Positions 5,458 through 10,043 of a DNA stretch of 10,043 bases are shown here, in pieces. The notes beneath the pieces were generated by a model that worked only from the letters and a program-made list of their open reading frames with translations, searched no databases and was not told the DNA's origin. How positions within the stretch are numbered: the first letter of the stretch is position 1; each line of letters opens with the position of its first letter. The stretch comes from Flavobacteriaceae bacterium (lineage in GTDB: Bacteria > Bacteroidota > Bacteroidia > Flavobacteriales > Flavobacteriaceae), in assembly GCA_013042255.1 (NCBI GenBank), contig JABDQK010000034.1:1-10043 (forward strand), given 5' to 3'. Position numbers and translations under genes: made by a program.

Positions 5458-7803
5458 ATGGCAAAGACCCGAAAAAAATCTGATAAAACCTCATTTGTTC
5501 CTTTTATAAAATGGTTCTGGATTCTGTTTTTCAGCGGTGTCCTGGCTGTATTTCTTGTTTTCCTACTCGCTGCATGGGGTGCTTTTGGTGAAATGCCAAC
5601 ATTTGAAAGACTCGAAAATCCCCAAACCAATCTGGCTACAGAAATCATTTCATCCGATGGGGCTACCCTGGGAAAATTTTACCTCGATGACAACAGGACA
5701 CCGGTGGCTTATAAAGAATTGCCGCGGAACCTGGTCAATGCGCTCGTAGCGACTGAGGACGCAAGATATTACGAACATTCAGGAATTGATGGAATAGGAT
5801 TTCTGAGGGCAGTCGCCTTTCTTGGACAACGCGGAGGGGCCAGCACCATTTCCCAGCAATTGGCGCGACAGCTTTTTGTAGGTGTTCGGTCAAAAAACTT
5901 GTTTCAGGCGGTGACACAGAAGATCAAAGAATGGGTTATCGCAACCCGACTGGAGCGGAACTACACCAAGCAGGAGATCATAGCGATGTATATGAACATC
6001 TATGATTTTGGTTACAATGCAGATGGAATTCGCTCTGCATCCCGCATATATTTCGGAAAGGAACCCGGGGATTTAAAAACTGAAGAATCTGCTGTGCTTG
6101 TCGGGATGTTAAAAAATTCTTCGCTTTATAACCCTATCAGAAGGGAAGAACTAGTTCTGGGCCGAAGAAATACAGTACTTTCCCAAATGGAGAAATACGG
6201 TTTTATCACCGAAGGGGAAAAAGATTCTTTGCAGCAATTAAAAATGGACATTAATTTCAGTCCGGAGTCCCACCGGGAAGGCCTGGCTACATACTTCAGG
6301 ATGTATTTGCAGGGATATCTTAACGACTGGATCAAGAAGAACCCAAAACCTGTAACCCAGGAAGGTGAGCGGGATACCTGGAATATTTACCTCGATGGAT
6401 TGAAGGTCTACACAACGATAGATTCCAGGATGCAAAAGAATGCCGAAGAGGCCGTTACTGAGCACATGAAAAACCTTCAGGCAGAGTTTTTTAACCAGAA
6501 TACTCCGGAACGTAACCCTACAACTCCATTTCTCGATTTAGAGAGGGAGGAGATCAACCGTATAATGGAGCGGGCGATGAAGACCTCGGAACGATGGAGA
6601 AAAATGAAAGCTGCAGGAAAGACAGAAGAAGAGATAAGGCAATCCTTTAAAGAGAAAACTGAAATGACTGTTTTCGACTGGAATAGTGAGACACAGGAAA
6701 AGGATACAGTAATGACGCCTTTGGATTCCATCCGGTACTATAAGACCATTTTAAGAACTGCTATGATGTCCATGGAACCACAAACGGGACACGTAAAGGC
6801 CTGGGTGGGAGGAATTAATTACAAGCACTTCCAGTATGACAACGTAATACAGGGAGCAAGGCAAGCAGGTTCAACTTTCAAGCCTTTTGTATACGCAGCT
6901 GCCATTGATCAACTGAGAATGTCACCCTGTGACGAATTACCGGATAGTCAGTACTGCATTGAAGCAGGAAAACATGGCAACCCGGAGCCCTGGTGCCCGA
7001 ATAATTCTGATGGGAGATACTCTGGAAACATGTATACCCTAAAACACTCCCTCGCTAATTCTGTAAATTCAGTTACCGCACAATTAATCGATCAGGTGGG
7101 TCCAAAACCGGTAGTTTCTATTGTACGCAATCTTGGACTTACCCGCGAGATCCCGGAAGTTCCTTCTATTGCCCTAGGTACCCCTGATTTTAATGTGTAT
7201 GAAATGGTAGGAGCTTATGGAACTTTTGCCAACCAGGGAGTATATGTAAAGCCGGTAATGGTTACACGAATAGAGGATAAAAATGGAACAGTACTTTATG
7301 AATACGTCCCTGAAACCAAGGATGTATTGAGCAAGGAAGTTTCCTATGCCATGATCAACCTGCTTGAAGGGGTCACTGAAGGTGGTTCGGGAACACGATT
7401 AAGACATAGTTTTGCCAAGGACCAGGACGTCTATAAGGAGATCATTACGGGCTACCCTTATGAGTTTACAAATCCCATTGCTGGGAAAACAGGTACTACT
7501 CAGAATCATAGTGATGGCTGGTTTATGGGGATGGTACCCAACCTGGTCACCGGTGTTTGGGTTGGAGGAGAAGAACGAGCTACACATTTTAAAACGATTT
7601 ACTACGGACAAGGAGCTTCCATGGCCCTCCCGATATGGGGCTTGTATATGAAAAAGAACTACGCAAATCCCGATTTAGGTGTGTCGAATGAGGAGTTCGC
7701 AGCCCCTGAAAACATGTCAATCAATCTGGATTGTACCAAAACTGTTGAAACAAAAGAGGAAACAGATGACCTGGAAGATGATCTGGGTGATCTCGATTTT
7801 TAA
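5458..7803 (+). CDS. Class A penicillin-binding protein (PBP1a-type transglycosylase/transpeptidase)
   Basis: A 781-residue bifunctional peptidoglycan synthase anchored in the inner membrane with its catalytic domains in the periplasm. It has a short basic cytoplasmic N-terminus and one membrane span at about residues 15-41. The glycosyltransferase (GT51) domain covers about 60-245: EDARYYEHSGID (catalytic Glu100), GGASTISQQLARQLF (126-140) and RNYTKQEIIAMYMN (167-180). The transpeptidase domain covers about 430-735: SxxK in GSTFKP (Ser472, Lys475), SxN in NSVNS (Ser535-Asn537) and KTG in GKTGTT (Lys677-Gly679). All catalytic residues are present. A charged linker of about 90 residues (335-425) separates the domains. 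Periplasmic cysteines at 491, 500 and 513 are typical of related Bacteroidota proteins as I remember them. The tail is very acidic (DDLEDDLGDLDF). It lies 4 nt after gldH and 21 nt before scoA, so is probably co-transcribed with both. Confidence 0.97.
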   Translation: MAKTRKKSDKTSFVPFIKWFWILFFSGVLAVFLVFLLAAWGAFGEMPTFERLENPQTNLATEIISSDGATLGKFYLDDNRTPVAYKELPRNLVNALVATEDARYYEHSGIDGIGFLRAVAFLGQRGGASTISQQLARQLFVGVRSKNLFQAVTQKIKEWVIATRLERNYTKQEIIAMYMNIYDFGYNADGIRSASRIYFGKEPGDLKTEESAVLVGMLKNSSLYNPIRREELVLGRRNTVLSQMEKYGFITEGEKDSLQQLKMDINFSPESHREGLATYFRMYLQGYLNDWIKKNPKPVTQEGERDTWNIYLDGLKVYTTIDSRMQKNAEEAVTEHMKNLQAEFFNQNTPERNPTTPFLDLEREEINRIMERAMKTSERWRKMKAAGKTEEEIRQSFKEKTEMTVFDWNSETQEKDTVMTPLDSIRYYKTILRTAMMSMEPQTGHVKAWVGGINYKHFQYDNVIQGARQAGSTFKPFVYAAAIDQLRMSPCDELPDSQYCIEAGKHGNPEPWCPNNSDGRYSGNMYTLKHSLANSVNSVTAQLIDQVGPKPVVSIVRNLGLTREIPEVPSIALGTPDFNVYEMVGAYGTFANQGVYVKPVMVTRIEDKNGTVLYEYVPETKDVLSKEVSYAMINLLEGVTEGGSGTRLRHSFAKDQDVYKEIITGYPYEFTNPIAGKTGTTQNHSDGWFMGMVPNLVTGVWVGGEERATHFKTIYYGQGASMALPIWGLYMKKNYANPDLGVSNEEFAAPENMSINLDCTKTVETKEETDDLEDDLGDLDF

Positions 7804-7824
7804 CCTTATCGTAAAGCATTTTAT

Positions 7825-8526
7825 ATGATTCCGAAAATAGTTAACAGTCCGGAAAAAGCCCTCGAAGGGGTGAAGGACGGTATGACTTTAATGCTCGGTG
7901 GATTTGGCCTATGCGGCATACCCGAAAACGCCATCGCTGAGTTGGTACGTAAGGGGGTAAAGGATCTGACGTGTATCAGTAATAACGCCGGAGTTGATGA
8001 TTTCGGGCTGGGGTTGTTACTTCAAAAACACCAGATAAAAAAAATGATTTCGTCCTACGTTGGGGAAAACGATGAATTTGAAAGGCAAATGCTCAGTGGG
8101 GAACTCGAGGTTGAGTTAACCCCACAGGGTACACTGGCAGAAAAATGCAGGGCAGCACAAGCAGGTTTTCCGGCGATATATACTCCGGCAGGCTATGGAA
8201 CTGAAGTGGCAGAAGGGAAGGAAACAAGAGAGTTCAATGGTAAAATGTATGTCCTGGAATACGCTTACCAGGCCGATTTTGCTTTTGTAAAAGCATGGAA
8301 GGGAGATGAAGCAGGGAACCTGATTTTTAAAGGTACCGCCAGAAATTTTAATCCCAATATGTGTGGTGCTGCAAAAATCACCGTAGCGGAGGTGGAAGAA
8401 CTACTTCCTGCAGGAGCACTTAATCCGAATGAAATTCATATCCCGGGGATTTTTGTGCAAAGGATCTTCCAGGGTGAAAAATATGAGAAGCGAATAGAAC
8501 AAAGAACTGTTAGACCGCGAAGCTGA
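7825..8526 (+). CDS. scoA: 3-oxoacid (acetoacetate:succinyl-CoA) CoA-transferase, subunit A
   Basis: A 233-residue alpha subunit of the two-subunit SCOT enzyme, which moves CoA from succinyl-CoA to acetoacetate, giving acetoacetyl-CoA for ketone-body or acetoacetate breakdown. The CoA-transferase signature 1 [16 protein letters not shown] is at residues 18-33. Further family sequences include [31 protein letters not shown] and a substrate-pocket region [17 protein letters not shown]. The length matches subunit A. Its stop overlaps the scoB start by one base (TGATG). The gap of 21 nt to the penicillin-binding protein gene shows no exact promoter, so transcription from upstream is likely. Related transferases with other acyl-CoA donors cannot be excluded from sequence alone. 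Confidence 0.94.
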   Translation: MIPKIVNSPEKALEGVKDGMTLMLGGFGLCGIPENAIAELVRKGVKDLTCISNNAGVDDFGLGLLLQKHQIKKMISSYVGENDEFERQMLSGELEVELTPQGTLAEKCRAAQAGFPAIYTPAGYGTEVAEGKETREFNGKMYVLEYAYQADFAFVKAWKGDEAGNLIFKGTARNFNPNMCGAAKITVAEVEELLPAGALNPNEIHIPGIFVQRIFQGEKYEKRIEQRTVRPRS

Positions 8527-9179
8527 TGCTGGACAAGAATGGAATAGCCAAAAGAATCGCCAGAGAGGTAAAGGATGGTTACTATGTTAATCTTGGGATA
8601 GGAATCCCAACCCTGGTGGCAAATTTTGTGAGAAGCGACATCAATGTAGAATTCCAGAGCGAAAATGGAGTCTTAGGAATGGGGCCGTTCCCTTTCGATG
8701 GGGAGGAAGATGCAGACATCATCAATGCAGGGAAACAAACCATTACCACCCTGCCCGGCGCCTCTTTTTTCGATTCAGCACTAAGTTTTGGTATGATCAG
8801 AGGTAAACATGTTGACCTTACAATACTGGGTGCCATGGAAGTCGCTGAAAACGGAGACATTGCAAACTGGAAGATACCGGGTAAAATGGTGAAGGGAATG
8901 GGAGGTGCGATGGATCTCGTGGCTTCCGCTGAAAATATCATTGTGGCCATGATGCATACAAACAAGGCCGGAGAATCGAAATTACTTAAACGATGTACGC
9001 TCCCTCTTACCGGCGTAGGATGCGTTAAAAAGATTGTAACCAATCTCGCTGTCCTGGAAGTAGTTTCTGATGGTTTTAAATTGATAGAAAGGGCTCCCGG
9101 GGTATCTGTTGAGGATATCAAGAATGCCACTGAGGGTAATCTTCTTGTCCAGGGAGATATACCGGAAATGGATGTGTAG
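8526..9179 (+). CDS. scoB: 3-oxoacid (acetoacetate:succinyl-CoA) CoA-transferase, subunit B
   Basis: A 217-residue beta subunit that carries the active site. The signature 2 sequence FQSENGVLG is at residues 43-51, with Glu46 as the residue that forms the glutamyl-CoA thioester. Upstream, NLGIGIPTLVANF (22-34) is the glycine-rich turn typical of the family. Other conserved stretches are GAMEVAENGDIANWKIPGK and MGGAMDLVASA. The ATG shares its first base with the last base of scoA's TGA, so the two subunits should be translated in step, as expected for a 1:1 complex. No strong terminator follows directly; the first clear one is at 9444-9478. Confidence 0.95.
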   Translation: MLDKNGIAKRIAREVKDGYYVNLGIGIPTLVANFVRSDINVEFQSENGVLGMGPFPFDGEEDADIINAGKQTITTLPGASFFDSALSFGMIRGKHVDLTILGAMEVAENGDIANWKIPGKMVKGMGGAMDLVASAENIIVAMMHTNKAGESKLLKRCTLPLTGVGCVKKIVTNLAVLEVVSDGFKLIERAPGVSVEDIKNATEGNLLVQGDIPEMDV

Positions 9180-9186
9180 GCTCCCT

Positions 9187-9313
9187 GATTTTAGGTTTTC
9201 ACAACTTTTATCCAAAGTTTAACAACAATTATTGCCGGTTTTATTCGTTCTATTACTATTTTGGAACCCTTTTGAAAATGAAAGTCCCCAAACCTAATCG
9301 TAAACCTAAAATC
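9187..9313. repeat. 12-bp perfect inverted repeat around the small-gene leader
   Basis: GATTTTAGGTTT (9187-9198) is the exact reverse complement of AAACCTAAAATC (9302-9313). The arms are 103 nt apart and enclose the promoter-like boxes and leader of the small gene at 9315; the right arm ends one base before its ATG. Part of the right arm, AAACCTAA, also occurs at 9290-9297. The repeat is plain in the sequence; a function is not known. Confidence 0.5.
9232..9263 (+). promoter_or_regulatory. Tentative promoter of the small gene at 9315
   Basis: TTG (9232-9234) is followed after 22 nt by TATTTTG (9257-9263), which is TAnnTTTG with one base missing between TA and TTTG. It would start transcription near 9270, about 45 nt before the ATG. 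The -7 box is imperfect. Confidence 0.33.
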
Positions 9314-9314
9314 T

Positions 9315-9422
9315 ATGGACACTCAGACAAATCAGGCTCCCTCTGAAGAGAGGACTCAAGTCTACAGAAATGATTTCTACCATGGTATTTTACAGTTAGC
9401 CAAAAAGCTATTTATGTTATAA
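9315..9422 (+). CDS. Possible 35-residue small protein
   Basis: A short frame with ATG at 9315 and TAA at 9420-9422. The first 14 residues are polar (MDTQTNQAPSEERT). The rest, VYRNDFYHGILQLAKKLFML, looks like an amphipathic, membrane-associating helix with a basic KK pair and a hydrophobic end. Support for a real gene is positional: it lies in a 327-nt gap, is followed 21 nt later by a very strong terminator, has a promoter-like pair upstream, and has only one ATG possible before the previous in-frame stop (9279-9281). I do not recognise a family with certainty and cannot check conservation here. The alternative is a non-coding small RNA or an untranslated 3' region of the sco operon. Confidence 0.5.
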   Translation: MDTQTNQAPSEERTQVYRNDFYHGILQLAKKLFML

Positions 9423-9443
9423 TACCTTCTATCGTAGAATAAG

Positions 9444-9478
9444 AAAGGAGTAAAATCAACGGTTTTACTCCTTTTTTT
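9444..9478 (+). terminator. Strong rho-independent terminator
   Basis: A perfect 12-bp stem, AAAGGAGTAAAA (9444-9455) with TTTTACTCCTTT (9463-9474), has a 7-nt loop (TCAACGG) and runs into seven T residues (9472-9478). It would end transcripts from the small gene and from ricT-gldH-PBP-scoAB. On the minus strand the stem is followed by CTTATT, so it is much weaker in that direction. Confidence 0.92.
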
Positions 9479-9506
9479 ATTAGCTTTCACTTCTTTACAA
9501 TCGGAT

Positions 9507-10031
9507 ATGGAAATTCTCATTAGGCCTTGTTCTGATACGGATTTGGAGAGACTGTTTTGGATCTCGAGAAAAACTTTTAAAACGGCTTTTGAAGCCCAAA
9601 ATAACCCTGAAGATTTTGAACACTATATCACAACTGCCTTTTCGAGAGAGCAGTTAGCAAGAGAATTAGCCGATCCCCATTGTAACTTTTATTTTGTTTT
9701 TGTAAATAATTCCCTGGCGGGCTATTTTAAGCTCAATAGTGAAAAAGCACAAACAGATTTGTTCGATGCCAGGGCCATTGAACTGGAACGCATCTATGTC
9801 CTGGCCGAATTCCAAAACCTGGGAATAGGAAAAATTATAATCGAAGAAGTAGTAAAGATAGTTCGGGATTGGGGAAAAGAATATATATGGCTGGGGGTTT
9901 GGGAAGAAAATACAAGGGCCATTAAATTTTATGAAAGCATGGGGTTTGTAAAATTTGGAAGGCATCCCTATTACATTGGAAAAGACAAACAGATGGATTG
10001 GCTCATGAAGTTAGAATTAGCTACCTTGTAA
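9507..10031 (+). CDS. GNAT-family N-acetyltransferase, PaiA-like
   Basis: A 174-residue acetyl-CoA-dependent acetyltransferase. The N-terminal IRPCSDTDLERL is a typical GNAT beginning. Motif A, which binds acetyl-CoA, is IELERIYVLAEFQNLGIGK (residues 91-109) with the pyrophosphate loop Q103-N-L-G-I-G108. The motif B region WLGVWEENTRAIKFYESMGF (128-147) is followed by GRHPYYIGKDKQMDWLMK, which resembles the end of PaiA-type spermidine/spermine acetyltransferases, as does the length. The substrate is therefore possibly a polyamine, but the family is broad and this is not certain. It begins 28 nt after the strong terminator. No clear promoter fits in that space; TAGCTTTC (9481-9488) is a one-mismatch -7 box without a good -33 partner. 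Confidence 0.9.
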   Translation: MEILIRPCSDTDLERLFWISRKTFKTAFEAQNNPEDFEHYITTAFSREQLARELADPHCNFYFVFVNNSLAGYFKLNSEKAQTDLFDARAIELERIYVLAEFQNLGIGKIIIEEVVKIVRDWGKEYIWLGVWEENTRAIKFYESMGFVKFGRHPYYIGKDKQMDWLMKLELATL

Positions 10032-10043
10032 ATAAGACCAATA

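Noticed and set aside
5055..5648. Open frame of 197 codons on the minus strand across gldH and the start of the PBP gene
   Set aside because: Overlaps two well-supported genes and has no domain, signal or start context; a shadow frame.
8582..9130. Open frame of 182 codons on the minus strand opposite scoB
   Set aside because: Fully antisense to a clearly recognised gene, with Ser/Pro/Thr-rich composition typical of a shadow frame and no recognisable domain.
9203..9219. AACTTT / AAAGTT hairpin after scoB
   Set aside because: A 6-bp AT-rich stem with no T run after it; not a convincing terminator.
9278..9346. 22-codon frame MKVPKPNRKPKIYGHSDKSG...
   Set aside because: Overlaps the better-placed 35-codon frame, is very basic, has no link to the terminator, and lies across the repeat; probably chance.

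Overview
The window looks like a chromosomal segment of a gliding-type marine member of the Flavobacteriaceae (Bacteroidota). The evidence is a GldH gliding lipoprotein, a flavobacterial-style RecA, a RicT homologue with a Cys-rich N-terminus, an ECF sigma factor followed by a membrane protein, little Shine-Dalgarno sequence before starts, and promoter-like boxes of the Bacteroidota type (TTTG/TTG about 18-20 nt before TAnnTTTG). No tRNA, rRNA, CRISPR array, insertion sequence, integrase or att-like repeat was seen. Most genes are core genes.

Layout. Bases 1-2387 are read leftward: recA, a 139-residue lipoprotein of unknown function, an ECF sigma factor, and the 5' part of a single-pass membrane protein (probable anti-sigma factor) that runs off the left edge. 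Gaps between them are 69, 40 and 11 nt with no convincing terminator, so they may share a transcript. Bases 2388-2658 are a divergent intergenic region with a candidate recA promoter, a stranded plus-strand terminator and a good trhO promoter candidate.

Bases 2659-9179 are read rightward: trhO (tRNA U34 hydroxylation), then a tight run of ricT-like PSP1 gene, gldH, a class A penicillin-binding protein, scoA and scoB. Junctions from ricT on are -8, +4, +21 and -1 nt, so these five genes very likely form one operon. It joins a possible RNA-processing factor, a gliding lipoprotein, a peptidoglycan synthase and ketone-body/acetoacetate CoA transfer. Bases 9180-9506 hold a probable 35-residue small protein gene with a possible promoter and a very strong terminator. 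Bases 9507-10031 encode a PaiA-like GNAT acetyltransferase.

I did not find a clearly new multi-gene system. The best leads are the small gene at 9315-9422, the stranded terminator between recA and trhO (possible small RNA), and the mixed operon.
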